From contig NZ_LT727812.1 of assembly GCF_900162665.1 (NCBI RefSeq), positions 1,224,177 to 1,288,176 of the forward strand: a stretch of 64,000 nt of DNA, written 5' to 3'. Position 1 is the first letter of the stretch, and the number at the start of each line of letters is the position of its first letter. A program made the translations under genes and the position numbers. Shown one piece after another: positions 42,847-52,113 of the stretch. The notes beneath the pieces were generated by a model. The model ran no database searches, was not told where the DNA came from, and worked only from the letters and a program-made list of their open reading frames with translations. The stretch comes from Oceanobacillus sojae. Lineage in GTDB: Bacteria; Bacillota; Bacilli; Bacillales; Amphibacillaceae.

Positions 42847-44202
42847 ATGGAAAATTTTACAATTTGGTCATTAATGATAGATATCAGCATTATTTCAGGA
42901 TTACTTTTAGCAGGAACCATCCTGCGGGCGAAAGTAAGATGGATCCAATCCTTATTTCTGCCGGCGAGCATGATTGCCGGTTTTCTTGGGCTCGCATTTG
43001 GCCCCAGCGGAGTGGGCATTCTTCCCTTTTCTGAACAATTCAGCAGCTATCCTACTTTGTTAATTGCGGTTATTTTTGGAGCAATTCCAATTGGCGCTAC
43101 CAAAGTGCAGTTATCGGAGGTATTCCATCGCGTCCGTGATATGTTCTCTTATTCCATCATACTGACTTTATCTATGTGGGGAGCAGGCGTCCTGTTTGCT
43201 TTACTTATTTTAAACCCGATTTTCAAGGATTTACCTAATGGATTTGGACTTATTCTGGGAGCAGGATTTCTAGGCGGACACGGAACTGCAGCTGCTATTG
43301 GAGAAGGATTGGCTCACGCCGGCTGGGAGGAAGCGATGGACCTTGGTATGACCTCTGCCACAGTAGGGATTCTGGTTGCTGTTTTAGGAGGACTATTCCT
43401 TATCAAACGCAGTACTGAAAATGGTCATACAAAGTTTATTTCAAGCTTTAAAGATCTTCCTTCTGAACTGAAATCCGGATTAATGCCGCCATCCAAGCGA
43501 TCAGCAATGGGACAAGAAACAGTCTCATCCAATTCAATTGATCCGCTTGTTCTGCATTTAGCTATTATTGCTTTCTTAATCGGCATATCCTATTGGGTCA
43601 CAAATATGTTAACGGAATTAATACCTGCCGTATCTATACCGCTGTTCAGTGTTGCTTTTATTCTAGGTTTAGCCTTTCAAGGAATCAGCCGTAAATTAAA
43701 AGCGGATAAATACATTGATGGACGTGTTATGGAGCGTATCGGCGGGACAGCCACTGATTTTCTGGTTGCTTTTGGTATTGCTTCGATTAATATTACTGTT
43801 GTTATGGATTACGCACTGCCGCTGCTCCTATTATTTGCATTCGGAACACTATGGGCATATATTCTGTTCCGTTTCGTCGGCCCAAATGTATTCAGAGATT
43901 TCTGGCTGGAAAAATCTATCTTCGGATGGGGCTGGAGTACAGGGACTGTCGCTATGGGGCTTGCGCTCTTACGAATTGTTGACCCTGAATTAAAAAGCCG
44001 GACCCCGGAAGATTATGCACTGGGTTATGTAGGTGTTGCACCTGTTGATATTATTATTGTTACCTTTGCCCCAATTCTTTTCGCACTTGGATTCACGTGG
44101 GTGATTCCAGTAGTACTTCTTCTTGGCGCTGCAGTTGTTATTGTTATTTACAAAAAAGCAGGCTGGTGGGGACAGGGGAATAAGGAAAATACACCGAGCT
44201 GA
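42847..44202 (+). CDS. Sodium/glutamate symporter-like protein (GltS/ESS family)
   Basis: The 451-residue protein has about 11 membrane helices in two inverted halves. The first half has GAGFLGGHGTAAAIGEGLAH with the re-entrant loop; the second has GWGWSTGTVAMGLALLRIVD, the paired Gly-rich motif of the GltS (ESS) family of Na+/glutamate symporters. Between them is a cytosolic loop of about 60 residues. AGGAGG is 13 bases before ATG 42847, a rather long spacing. Monocistronic; its terminator coincides with the end of an IS remnant. Confidence 0.85.
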   Translation: MENFTIWSLMIDISIISGLLLAGTILRAKVRWIQSLFLPASMIAGFLGLAFGPSGVGILPFSEQFSSYPTLLIAVIFGAIPIGATKVQLSEVFHRVRDMFSYSIILTLSMWGAGVLFALLILNPIFKDLPNGFGLILGAGFLGGHGTAAAIGEGLAHAGWEEAMDLGMTSATVGILVAVLGGLFLIKRSTENGHTKFISSFKDLPSELKSGLMPPSKRSAMGQETVSSNSIDPLVLHLAIIAFLIGISYWVTNMLTELIPAVSIPLFSVAFILGLAFQGISRKLKADKYIDGRVMERIGGTATDFLVAFGIASINITVVMDYALPLLLLFAFGTLWAYILFRFVGPNVFRDFWLEKSIFGWGWSTGTVAMGLALLRIVDPELKSRTPEDYALGYVGVAPVDIIIVTFAPILFALGFTWVIPVVLLLGAAVVIVIYKKAGWWGQGNKENTPS

Positions 44203-44210
44203 TGGCTTGG

Positions 44211-44346
44211 TGTGCACCCCTAGAGTTAGACCAAAAATCTAATTCTAGGGGTGTTTTATATGGCAAAATACGATTTAGCATTTAAATTAGCAGCCGTAAA
44301 CGCTTATTTATCACGAAGAAGCGTTCGCAAAGCTCCCGCTGAGTGA
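44211..44346 (+). mobile_element. IS3-family insertion sequence remnant (left end and start of orfA)
   Basis: TGTGCACCCCTAGAGTTAGA begins a hairpin (44215-44230 with 44238-44253). It is followed by ATG 44260, reading MAKYDLAFKLAAVNAYLSRR then SVRKAPAE and a stop at 44344-44346. The peptide matches the helix-turn-helix N-terminus of IS150-type OrfA, and TG plus hairpin plus GTGTTTTATATGG resembles the left end of such elements. The remainder is gone. The hairpin with GTGTTTTAT probably also terminates the symporter gene. Confidence 0.65.
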
Positions 44347-44355
44347 AGTTTCATT

Positions 44356-44976
44356 TTATATATTTACCAATTGATCCTTCCCGATTCTTCTCCAGAATTT
44401 AAAGAAAGACTCTCTTTTCTTGCCAAACTGTGAATAGTTATCAATGATTCTCTCTACAATTTCGTATAATTCTTCCGGCTCTAGATTCTCTTTCAAAAGC
44501 ATCCCCACTTCTGCATCAAAACCCTTGCCTTTTCCACCTACATATAAATTGTATTGATCCTTGAATTTCATCACGCCTATATCACTGATCATTGGTTCTC
44601 CACAGCCGATTGGGCAGCCTGTATAAGCCATCTTTAATGTAAAAGGAACTTGTTTGCCGGCAAACCGTTTATTGAGTTCTTTTGCTACAGGCATCCCTTC
44701 CCGTTCTTCCCCTTTACAAAAATTACAGGTTCTCAGGCTCTTAACATAACTTCCGACTGGATAACAAGCTAATCCAACACTTTCAAATTCCTTTATAATC
44801 TCTTCTTTTTTGTTTTCTGGAATTTCAATATAAAGCTGTTGAAAAGTAGTTAATTCCAGCTCCTCATTTTCATCCATATACTTAGAAATGGTCACCAGCT
44901 GCTTGGCATTTAGTTTGGATCCAAATCCAATTCCTCCATTGACAGCTATTTTTATCTTTTTATCATCACGTTCCAT
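44356..44976 (-). CDS. Small nitrite/sulfite reductase-like siroheme protein
   Basis: The 206-residue protein corresponds to one half of a nitrite/sulfite reductase: a ferredoxin-like N-terminal part (IAVNGGIGFGSKLNAKQLVT, TTFQQLYIEI) and a hemoprotein part with TGCPIGCGEP (C121, C125). The first cluster motif reads TCNFCKG (C84, C87), C-x2-C instead of the usual C-x5-C. It may bind siroheme-[4Fe-4S] or only a cluster. There is no flavoprotein partner adjacent. It follows a glutaredoxin-like gene on the same strand, with a terminator hairpin between them, so it is probably transcribed separately. Confidence 0.7.
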   Translation of the reverse strand: MERDDKKIKIAVNGGIGFGSKLNAKQLVTISKYMDENEELELTTFQQLYIEIPENKKEEIIKEFESVGLACYPVGSYVKSLRTCNFCKGEEREGMPVAKELNKRFAGKQVPFTLKMAYTGCPIGCGEPMISDIGVMKFKDQYNLYVGGKGKGFDAEVGMLLKENLEPEELYEIVERIIDNYSQFGKKRESFFKFWRRIGKDQLVNI

Positions 44977-45054
44977 ATGGAGTCCCCCTATTTCTACTTT
45001 TTATCATTTTTATACAATACGTCTGTAAGGTATTTATAATGATAAAAAATAATT

Positions 45055-45102
45055 AGATTCCATAAAGAAATAAAATAATCTTCCAATCTCTTTATGGAAT
45101 CT
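45055..45102. terminator. Bidirectional terminator after the glutaredoxin-like gene
   Basis: AGATTCCATAAAGA (45055-45068) pairs perfectly with TCTTTATGGAATCT (45089-45102). T-rich tails occur on both strands. Confidence 0.75.
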
Positions 45103-45113
45103 GTATATTTTTA

Positions 45114-45392
45114 TCAGCTGACTTCTAACAGCTTTTTAATTTCTTGTTTATTTTGTTCAAATCCAGTCATACTCTTCACTTTTTTCCTTAAACCCAGCAT
45201 AGAAGATCGAGAAAAAACGATGCCGGGAACGATTCTGTTTCCTGTTATCTTTTTTAATTCTTTCTCTTTTTCAGGCTGCTTTGCTAAGTCGTATTGTTTA
45301 TGCGGGATTTGATGTTCTTCTAAGAAATTTTTCAAGTCCTGGCAATCTGAGCAAGTCGGTCTTGTATAGATTTCTAAATGATATTCAGCCAT
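45114..45392 (-). CDS. Glutaredoxin-like protein
   Basis: The 92-residue thioredoxin-fold protein has IYTRPTCSDCQDLKNFLEEH with redox motif CSDC, the cis-Pro region RIVPGIVF and a basic C-terminal half (LGLRKKVKS). The glutathione-binding TVP is replaced by IVP. It probably reduces disulfides using bacillithiol or thioredoxin-type partners, as Bacillaceae lack glutathione (established). GGGAGGG precedes ATG 45392. The neighbouring genes concern copper and siroheme proteins. Confidence 0.8.
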   Translation of the reverse strand: MAEYHLEIYTRPTCSDCQDLKNFLEEHQIPHKQYDLAKQPEKEKELKKITGNRIVPGIVFSRSSMLGLRKKVKSMTGFEQNKQEIKKLLEVS

Positions 45393-45428
45393 CTGTTAAC
45401 TTCCCTCCCCCAGGTATGATGTGATTAC

Positions 45429-46100
45429 TTATTTACTTACTTCAATAATAAATGAATAAGTGTGCACCTTATCACCAAATTGAAATTCTGCCCAAATTTT
45501 ATACATTCCCTGCTTCGGAAAATGAGCATGGAATGTTGTTGTGTCATCTGAATCCGGATGAACATGAATATATTGTTCTACTGCTTGATCTACAATGACC
45601 ACATGACCTAAAGCCCCAAGATGCGGCTCAGGAGTTTCTCCGTGCATATTAAAATTTAAAGGAACTGCTTTACCAGTCTCTGCTTTGACATTCTCTAACG
45701 TAACAGTTTTTCCATCCACTTCTTTGGTCCAATTATCGTCAGGCTTTAAGGCAGCTTTACCTGTTTCATTCGTTCCGACCTGAACCGTATTTGGAGCTGC
45801 CTGATATGCTTTTTCCTTAGGCGTAATATCAACAAAGGCTTGATACGTACCATCATTTAAAGGGTGGTTAATCGTATAAAGTCCTTCCTGTTCTTTTTCT
45901 GGATGCAAATGATAATAATGCTCCAAATCATTGGATACCATAATAAAATGCATTTCTTTTTCATGTGCCAAGGCCAGTTCCGGCGCTTTTCCAGTATTAT
46001 CTTCTAAGGCGATAGATATTTTTCCATCCTTATACGTTACCTTTGCTTTTACCTCTGACTCACCTGAATGATGATGGTGATGATGATGACTATGATCCAT
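45429..46100 (-). CDS. His-rich cytosolic protein with natural polyhistidine N-terminus
   Basis: The 223-residue protein starts MDHSHHHHHHHSGESEVKAK, with seven consecutive His. The rest is two beta-rich halves with further His pairs (HYYHLHPEKEQ, YIHVHPDSDDTTTFHAHFPK) and a closing KIWAEFQFGDKVHTYSFIIE strand pair. It has no signal peptide. The distribution of His suggests Cu, Ni or Zn binding. I do not recognise a named family. AGGAGG precedes ATG 46100. It lies 73 bases after the ydhK-like gene at the end of the copper operon, probably part of it. Confidence 0.6.
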   Translation of the reverse strand: MDHSHHHHHHHSGESEVKAKVTYKDGKISIALEDNTGKAPELALAHEKEMHFIMVSNDLEHYYHLHPEKEQEGLYTINHPLNDGTYQAFVDITPKEKAYQAAPNTVQVGTNETGKAALKPDDNWTKEVDGKTVTLENVKAETGKAVPLNFNMHGETPEPHLGALGHVVIVDQAVEQYIHVHPDSDDTTTFHAHFPKQGMYKIWAEFQFGDKVHTYSFIIEVSK

Positions 46101-46173
46101 ACTATCTTCCTCCTTTGATTTTCTTTCATATCTTGAAACAGAAATCTTGCGGCTAGTTACACGGCGATAAAAC

Positions 46174-46761
46174 TTAATCTGCCGGTGATAACTCTTCCTC
46201 TGTTACCCATTTATGATTTTGGACTTTTTCACCAGTATCTGTTGTTTCAAAATCAACCATATAGACAGTGGTTTCGTCCGCCGAATCAATTTCTGCAGTA
46301 GCGCCATTCATCCCTTCCATATGGTCTGTATTCAATACCACTTCTGTTCCAGGATCCAGTGGTGCAGCATCTGGATTTTCTAATTCTTCATGGATAACCC
46401 ACTTATGATTTTCGATTTCCTGGCCACCATCTGTCGTATAAGATACGGTATAAACAGTGGTATCAAACGCACCGGAGATTTTCGCAACAGCACCGTCCAT
46501 TCCTGGCATATGATCGGCACTGATTATTGCTTCGCTGCCAACTTCAAATGTCGGGTCCGAAGCTTTTTTAAGACCTGCCGGGATTTCTCCGGAACTGGAC
46601 ATTTCTTCAGCTGAATGATCCATTTCTTCATGTTCACCTGTGTGTTCATTATGTTCCATTTCTCCACTTGCCAGCGGATTTTGCCCGGTAGCAATAGCAA
46701 AAACCGCGAAAACAGCTGCTACATAGATAATTCCTAAGGAAACCCATTTCTTAATGGACAT
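46174..46761 (-). CDS. YdhK family protein (two DUF1541 repeats)
   Basis: The 195-residue protein has an N-terminal signal/anchor (WVSLGIIYVAAVFAVFAIA), a His/Met/Glu-rich segment (MEHNEHTGEHEEMDHSAEEM) and two DUF1541 repeats, each with ADHMPGM or TDHMEGM followed by the closing NHKWVxxEEL. The HM..M elements suggest binding of Cu(I) outside the membrane. GGAGG precedes ATG 46761, which is one base from the copA stop, so it is translated with copA. It probably scavenges or hands over copper at the cell surface (inference). Confidence 0.85.
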   Translation of the reverse strand: MSIKKWVSLGIIYVAAVFAVFAIATGQNPLASGEMEHNEHTGEHEEMDHSAEEMSSSGEIPAGLKKASDPTFEVGSEAIISADHMPGMDGAVAKISGAFDTTVYTVSYTTDGGQEIENHKWVIHEELENPDAAPLDPGTEVVLNTDHMEGMNGATAEIDSADETTVYMVDFETTDTGEKVQNHKWVTEEELSPAD

Positions 46762-46762
46762 A

Positions 46763-49189
46763 TTATTGGCCTCCTTTCAGCTTTAAACGTTGTAATCGTA
46801 ATGCGTTTAGTACCACAGATACAGAACTGAACGCCATTGCTGCTCCGGCAACCCATGGAGCGAGCAGTCCAATTGCAGCAACCGGAATGGAAGCTGAATT
46901 ATAGAAGAAGGCAAAGAACAGGTTTTGTTTGATATTACGCATTGTTTTCGCACTAATTTCTACACTGTCTGCCACACTATTCAAATCGCCGCGCATCAGT
47001 GTAATATCAGCCGCTTCAATCGCTACATCTGTTCCTGTACCAATCGCCATTCCGATATCTGCTACAGCTAATGCCGGTGCATCATTAACACCGTCACCTA
47101 CCATAGCTACTTTTTTACCTTCCAGTTGAAGATTTTTTATTTCATCTGCTTTTTGTTCCGGTACTACTTCTGCGATTACACGATCAATTCCTACCTGTTT
47201 TCCGATTGCGTTGGCAGTCCTTTGATTATCCCCGGTCAGCATAATGACTTCCAGCCCTTGCTCGTGCATTCTCTGAATAGCCGCTTTAGATGTCTCTTTT
47301 ACGGTATCTGCCACTGCAATGACCCCGGCCAATTGATTTTCCAGACCGATTAACATTGCTGTTTTCCCATCTGATTCAAGCTTCGCCATGTTATCTTCTA
47401 CAGAAGAAACATCAATATTCTCCCGTTTCATCAGTTTCCTTGTACCGACAAAAATCATTTTTCCATCTACAGAAGCTTGGATACCGTATCCCGGTATTGC
47501 TTCAAAAGAATCGGTTTCTTTAATCTGAACGCCTTTTGCTTTTGCACCTTTTACAATTGCTTCTGCCAATGGATGTTCAGAATTATTTTCAGCAGAAGCC
47601 ACTAAGGCAAGCACTTCTTCTTCTGAAAAACCTTGTTCTGGCAGAACGTCTGTTAGTTCAGGCTCCCCTTTGGTTACCGTTCCCGTTTTATCTAAAACAA
47701 TTGTGTTCAGATTACGCGTATTTTCTAAATACTCTCCGCCTTTAAACAATACTCCAAGCTCGGCTGCTCTTCCTGAACCAGCCATCACAGATGTCGGAGT
47801 TGCCAGACCAAGCGCACAAGGGCAGGCAATAACCAATACTGTAATCGCAGGGACTAAAGCAGAACGTAAATCACCAGGTGCTACGAAGAAATACCATACA
47901 AGCCCGGTCACCAGTGCTATTCCTACAACAATGGGAACAAATACGCCAGATACGCGGTCAGCAACGCGCTGAATATCAGCTTTACTTCCCTGTGCTTCTT
48001 CAACAACCTTTACAATTTGAGAAAGGGCCGTATCCTTACCAACCTTTGTAGCCTCAATGGTTAACAATCCATTCTTATTGATAGTGGAACCAATAGCTGC
48101 ATCGCCTGTCTTCTTATCAACAGGGATACTTTCTCCAGTAATCATCGATTCATCAACTGCGGATTCTCCCTTAATGATTTGGCCATCCACAGGAATTTTC
48201 TCACCAGGACGAACCATAACAGTATCGCCAACGATTACTTCTTCAATTGCAATTTCCTGTTCTTCGCCGTTTCTAATTACTCGGGCAGTTTTTGCCTGCA
48301 TTCCGAGCAATTTCTGTATCGCCTGACCGGTTCTTCCTTTGGCACGAACTTCAAATAGTTTTCCAAGCAGGATTAAAGTGATAATTACTGCGGAAGCTTC
48401 GAAATAAAGCTCTGGCATACCAGCCTGACCTTGTATTTGCCACTCAATCCCTAAGAAAATACTATAAATGAAAGCAACCGATGTACCTAATGCGACAAGG
48501 ACATCCATATTAGCGCTGCCGTTTTTCAGTGCTTTATATGCAGATTTATAAAATTGTGCCCCGACAATAAATTGCACAGGTGCAGCTAAAGCTAATTGTA
48601 CCCACGGATTCATTAACATATCCGGGGAATAGATAAACGACGTAAACTCAAAGTGTGTTACCATCGTCCATAATAAAGGAAGTGATAGAATAGCTGAAAA
48701 GATAAATTTCCCTGTCTGATGACGAATTTCTTCCTCTTTATTATTTGCAGTTTCCTCTTTAGATGCCTGCACTTTTAAGCTGTAGCCTAATTTTTTTACT
48801 GCTTCCATCATTTCGTTGACAGTAACCTGACCCTGGTCATAATCTACTGTCACATTTTCTAATGCAAAGTTAACAGAAGCATTAGAGACGCCTTCCATTT
48901 TATTTAAACGTTTTTCAATTTTATTAGCACATGCAGCACAGGTCATACCCGAAATATCGAATGTTTGTTTATCGTGTGCAACGTGATAGCCTAATTTCTC
49001 AATTTTATCTTCAAAATCCTGTACATTTGTTTTGTCAGAATCATAAACAACTTTTGTTTTTTCAATAGCAAAGTTGACATTTGCATTTTCCACGCCGTCT
49101 ATTTTATTGAGACCTTTTTCAATTCTATTGGCACATGCAGCACAAGTCATCCCTTGTATTTGTAAGTTTACTTCCTTTTGTGCTCCCAT
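46763..49189 (-). CDS. copA: Copper-exporting P-type ATPase CopA
   Basis: The 808-residue P1B-1 ATPase has two N-terminal HMA domains, each with MTCAACAN (first Cys pair C16, C19). It has eight membrane helices with the Cu(I) motif CPC in [15 protein letters not shown], phosphorylation [14 protein letters not shown], and [10 protein letters not shown]. It pumps cytosolic Cu(I) out. ATG 49189 follows AGAGGTG; the 15 extra codons of the longer frame overlap the CsoR operator and are discarded. Operon csoR-copZ-copA-ydhK-like, with an additional operator just before copA. Confidence 0.96.
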   Translation of the reverse strand: MGAQKEVNLQIQGMTCAACANRIEKGLNKIDGVENANVNFAIEKTKVVYDSDKTNVQDFEDKIEKLGYHVAHDKQTFDISGMTCAACANKIEKRLNKMEGVSNASVNFALENVTVDYDQGQVTVNEMMEAVKKLGYSLKVQASKEETANNKEEEIRHQTGKFIFSAILSLPLLWTMVTHFEFTSFIYSPDMLMNPWVQLALAAPVQFIVGAQFYKSAYKALKNGSANMDVLVALGTSVAFIYSIFLGIEWQIQGQAGMPELYFEASAVIITLILLGKLFEVRAKGRTGQAIQKLLGMQAKTARVIRNGEEQEIAIEEVIVGDTVMVRPGEKIPVDGQIIKGESAVDESMITGESIPVDKKTGDAAIGSTINKNGLLTIEATKVGKDTALSQIVKVVEEAQGSKADIQRVADRVSGVFVPIVVGIALVTGLVWYFFVAPGDLRSALVPAITVLVIACPCALGLATPTSVMAGSGRAAELGVLFKGGEYLENTRNLNTIVLDKTGTVTKGEPELTDVLPEQGFSEEEVLALVASAENNSEHPLAEAIVKGAKAKGVQIKETDSFEAIPGYGIQASVDGKMIFVGTRKLMKRENIDVSSVEDNMAKLESDGKTAMLIGLENQLAGVIAVADTVKETSKAAIQRMHEQGLEVIMLTGDNQRTANAIGKQVGIDRVIAEVVPEQKADEIKNLQLEGKKVAMVGDGVNDAPALAVADIGMAIGTGTDVAIEAADITLMRGDLNSVADSVEISAKTMRNIKQNLFFAFFYNSASIPVAAIGLLAPWVAGAAMAFSSVSVVLNALRLQRLKLKGGQ

Positions 49190-49206
49190 TGTTCTCACCT
49201 CTCTAT

Positions 49207-49223
49207 ATACCGCATAGGGGTAT
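49207..49223. promoter_or_regulatory. CsoR operator before copA
   Basis: ATACCGCATAGGGGTAT, a GC-centred dyad of the CsoR type, located 18 bases upstream of the copA start. Confidence 0.75.
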
Positions 49224-49275
49224 TTAAATTTCAAAAAGGTAATCGTGCTGAAGCAGCACGATTACTCCCTTTTAT

Positions 49276-49482
49276 TTAAGCAACATCATAGCCTTGTTCT
49301 TCTATTACTTCTGTAATATCTTTTAATTCTACTTTATCAGCATTGTATGTTACATCTACTTTTCCATCTTCTAAATGCACTTTTACTGATTCAACTCCAT
49401 CTAATTCTCCTACGTTTCCTTCAATAGAATTGACGCAATGGCCACATGACATTCCTTGTACATTAAGTGTTATATTTTCCAT
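49276..49482 (-). CDS. copZ: Copper chaperone CopZ
   Basis: The 68-residue single HMA domain has MSCGHC (Cys pair 12/15 region) and the ferredoxin-like betaalphabeta fold ending IEEQGYDVA. It delivers Cu(I) to the HMA domains of CopA. AGGAGG precedes ATG 49482. It lies between csoR and copA, with its own upstream CsoR-type operator. Confidence 0.95.
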   Translation of the reverse strand: MENITLNVQGMSCGHCVNSIEGNVGELDGVESVKVHLEDGKVDVTYNADKVELKDITEVIEEQGYDVA

Positions 49483-49522
49483 GTAAATTACCTCCTAATT
49501 TTAAATCCACTTTCATATTACC

Positions 49523-49539
49523 ATACCCTAGATAGGTAT
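49523..49539. promoter_or_regulatory. CsoR operator before copZ
   Basis: ATACCCTAGATAGGTAT, dyad of the CsoR type, 41 bases upstream of copZ and just after csoR. Confidence 0.75.
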
Positions 49540-49557
49540 TGTCAATAATAAAATTTT

Positions 49558-49905
49558 TTATTTCATTATTTTTGAGATAGTTGTCATAAGTTCTGTTACG
49601 ATTTCAGGATCTTTATTCTCTAACCTTTCAATGACACAGGTATTTATATGACTTTCCAGAAGCAGACGTGAAACAGAATGCAGCGCAGATTGTACTGCCG
49701 ACATTTGTGTTAAAATATCATCACAGTATACATTCCGGTCAATCATTCGTTTTACGCCTTTGACCTGTCCTTCAATCCGGCTCATGCGATTCATTAAATT
49801 TCGTTGAAGCTCATCCGGCATATGCGTGCCGGACTCTTCTCCTTTTTCCACACAACACATTTTCTTCTGATCTATCGGATTCATTTGTTCCGCTGTTTTT
49901 CCCAT
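49558..49905 (-). CDS. csoR: Copper-sensing repressor CsoR
   Basis: The 115-residue four-helix DUF156 protein has MSRIEGQVKGVKRMIDRN, the Cu(I) ligands Cys in NVYCDDI and His/Cys in LLLESHINTCV (the C-H-C set of CsoR). An extra N-terminal KKMCCVEKG adds two Cys. It represses cop genes and releases DNA on Cu(I) binding. GGGGAG precedes ATG 49905. Heads the cop cluster with an operator in its promoter. Confidence 0.95.
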   Translation of the reverse strand: MGKTAEQMNPIDQKKMCCVEKGEESGTHMPDELQRNLMNRMSRIEGQVKGVKRMIDRNVYCDDILTQMSAVQSALHSVSRLLLESHINTCVIERLENKDPEIVTELMTTISKIMK

Positions 49906-49969
49906 ATCTATTCTCCCCTCTTATTTCAAGGATTAGTTAAGATTAATTTGTTTATAAATCCATCATACT

Positions 49970-49986
49970 ATACCCCTATAAGGTAT
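49970..49986. promoter_or_regulatory. CsoR operator before csoR
   Basis: ATACCCCTATAAGGTAT, whose reverse complement matches the copA operator at 15 of 17 positions. Confidence 0.8.
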
Positions 49987-50101
49987 GTCAAATTATTATT
50001 ATTTGTCTAAAAAACAAAAAAGATTTATATACCAGCAGATAGTATATATATAATACTGTATAATGAAGGATATAAAAAAAGCAGATAGCGGAGGAATTCT
50101 T

Positions 50102-50794
50102 ATGAAAACAATTGGCCTGATAGGTGGAATGAGTTGGGAATCTTCAGCTGAATATTATCGAATTATCAATGAAAAAGTTAAAAGTGAGTTAGGCGGATTA
50201 CACTCTGCTAAATGTCTGTTATACAGCGTTGATTTTGAAGAAATTGAACGATTCCAGGCAGAAGGCAGATGGGGCGAAGCAGGGAAACGATTAGGAGATG
50301 CAGCCTATTCATTAGAAAAAGCAGGAGCAGATTTTATCGTTATTTGTACGAACACCATGCATAAAGTAGTGAAGGATATAGAAGCAAAAATTAATATTCC
50401 TGTCCTTCATATTGCAGATGCGACCGCCAATCAAATAACAAAGTCCAATCTGCATACAGTTGGATTGCTGGGCACCAAATACACAATGGAACAGGATTTT
50501 TATAAAGCACGGATCAAGTCAAATGGGATAAATATTTTAATACCTGACCAATCGGAAAGAGAAATGATTAATAAGGTTATCTTTGAAGAGCTGTGTTTGG
50601 GTAATATTAAACAATCATCCAGAAACGATTACAAAGAAGTTATCAACCACTTAATTAATCAAGGTGCAGAAGGAATTATTCTCGGATGTACGGAAATTGG
50701 GATGCTAGTTAAGCAGGAGGATTCAGAAGTGCCCTTATTTGATACTGCTGAAATACATGCAATGGAAGCTGTTCGTAAAGCATTGGGAATTTAA
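50102..50794 (+). CDS. Aspartate/glutamate racemase family protein
   Basis: The 230-residue protein has KTIGLIGGMSWESSAEYYRI at the N-terminus and the two catalytic Cys regions CTNTMHKV (about 83) and GCTEIGML (about 196), as in PLP-independent amino acid racemases (YgeA/RacD-like). It interconverts L- and D-aspartate or glutamate, or a related amino acid. GGAGG is nine bases before ATG 50102; the upstream in-frame ATG 50063 lacks a site. Monocistronic. Confidence 0.88.
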   Translation: MKTIGLIGGMSWESSAEYYRIINEKVKSELGGLHSAKCLLYSVDFEEIERFQAEGRWGEAGKRLGDAAYSLEKAGADFIVICTNTMHKVVKDIEAKINIPVLHIADATANQITKSNLHTVGLLGTKYTMEQDFYKARIKSNGINILIPDQSEREMINKVIFEELCLGNIKQSSRNDYKEVINHLINQGAEGIILGCTEIGMLVKQEDSEVPLFDTAEIHAMEAVRKALGI

Positions 50795-50846
50795 TCACAT
50801 TTAATAGCTTGGGATTATATGGTGAAACAGCTTCAGCTGTCACCCT

Positions 50847-50884
50847 AAAACAGCGGGCCTCTTCTTCGTGGCCCACTGTTTTTA
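50847..50884 (+). terminator. Terminator of the racemase gene
   Basis: AAAACAGCGGGCC (50847-50859) pairs with GGCCCACTGTTTT (50870-50882) with one mismatch, followed by T. It is also positioned to end the convergent chrA transcript. Confidence 0.85.
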
Positions 50885-50893
50885 GAATTCACT

Positions 50894-52087
50894 TTATAAC
50901 ATGGATAGAAACGTACCTCCAAGAGCCCCAGTCACGACAATGATCCAAGGGGGCAGCTTGAAGTAAACCAGCATACTAAAAAGAATGGCAGCAAAAGCAA
51001 AATCAATCGGCTCAAGAATTGCACTCGTCCAAATAGGATGATAGAAAGCGGAAATTAATATCCCTACTACAGCAGCATTTACACCCATAAGCACACCTTT
51101 CATTTTATGATTGCTTCTTATTTGATTCCAAAAAGGCAGTGCACCTAAAATAAGCAGAAATGCCGGTAAAAAAATAGCCACAGTTGCTACTAATCCACCC
51201 TTCCACCCGCTGATAACGGCACCGATATAGGCCGCAAATGTAAACAATGGTCCGGGAACTGCCTGTGTGGCCCCGTAGCCAGCTAAAAACGAAGCTTCGT
51301 CCATCCAGCCTGTTGGGACAAATTCACGCTCCAGCAACGGCAAAACAACATGTCCCCCACCAAAAACAAGAGATCCAGAGCGATAAAAACTATCAAACAT
51401 AGCAATCCAATTCAGGGCGGTCATCTCTCTTAAAATAGGAAGAAAAACAAGCAATCCAAAAAATAACGATAAACAGATGAGCCCCAGCTTTTTAGAAATT
51501 GGAAAAACAAAATCTGCTTTCTCATTATCAGCATGATTTTTATACACTATATAGCCAATCAGTCCTGCTAATAAAATAACACCAACTTGTATAAAGGCTA
51601 TTTGCCATAATAAGGTTATTATTAAAGCAAACAATGCAATCGATTTGCGTTTTAAATCCGGTGTCAATTTTGAGGCCATTCCCAAAATCGCATGCGCCAC
51701 TACAGCTACTGCAACAATTTTTAGTCCTTGAATCCAACCGGCTCCTTCCATAGATGAGCCTTGTAAAAACAAAGCAAATATAATTAATGCCAATACAGAA
51801 GGAAGTGTAAAGCCGATAAAAGCAAGAATTCCTCCAGGTACCCCTCCCCGCATAACGCCGATTCCTATGCCGACTTGACTGCTGGCAGGGCCCGGTAAAA
51901 ACTGACACAGGGCAACCAGGTCGCTGTAACTTCTCTCATCCATCCATTTTCTTTTCCGGACATATTCTTCATGAAAATATCCAAGATGTGCTATCGGTCC
52001 GCCGAAGGATGTCAGCCCCAGCTGTGCAGAAACAAGCAGGATTTCTATTAGAATCTTTAATTTTCCTTTTTCTTCATTATGCTTCAT
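50894..52087 (-). CDS. chrA: Chromate transporter ChrA (two-domain)
   Basis: The 397-residue membrane protein has two homologous CHR halves. The first has LGLTSFGGPIAHLGYFHEEY and CQFLPGPASSQVGIGIG; the second has RSGSLVFGGGHVVLPLLERE and YGATQAVPGPLFTFAAYIG. It exports chromate from the cytosol. AAAGGGCG precedes ATG 52087. A truncated PadR gene lies directly upstream on the same strand, matching the common padR-chrA arrangement; the repressor here is broken, so chrA may be constitutive. Confidence 0.92.
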   Translation of the reverse strand: MKHNEEKGKLKILIEILLVSAQLGLTSFGGPIAHLGYFHEEYVRKRKWMDERSYSDLVALCQFLPGPASSQVGIGIGVMRGGVPGGILAFIGFTLPSVLALIIFALFLQGSSMEGAGWIQGLKIVAVAVVAHAILGMASKLTPDLKRKSIALFALIITLLWQIAFIQVGVILLAGLIGYIVYKNHADNEKADFVFPISKKLGLICLSLFFGLLVFLPILREMTALNWIAMFDSFYRSGSLVFGGGHVVLPLLEREFVPTGWMDEASFLAGYGATQAVPGPLFTFAAYIGAVISGWKGGLVATVAIFLPAFLLILGALPFWNQIRSNHKMKGVLMGVNAAVVGILISAFYHPIWTSAILEPIDFAFAAILFSMLVYFKLPPWIIVVTGALGGTFLSML

Positions 52088-52113
52088 TTTACACGCCCTT
52101 TTCTATCAATCTA

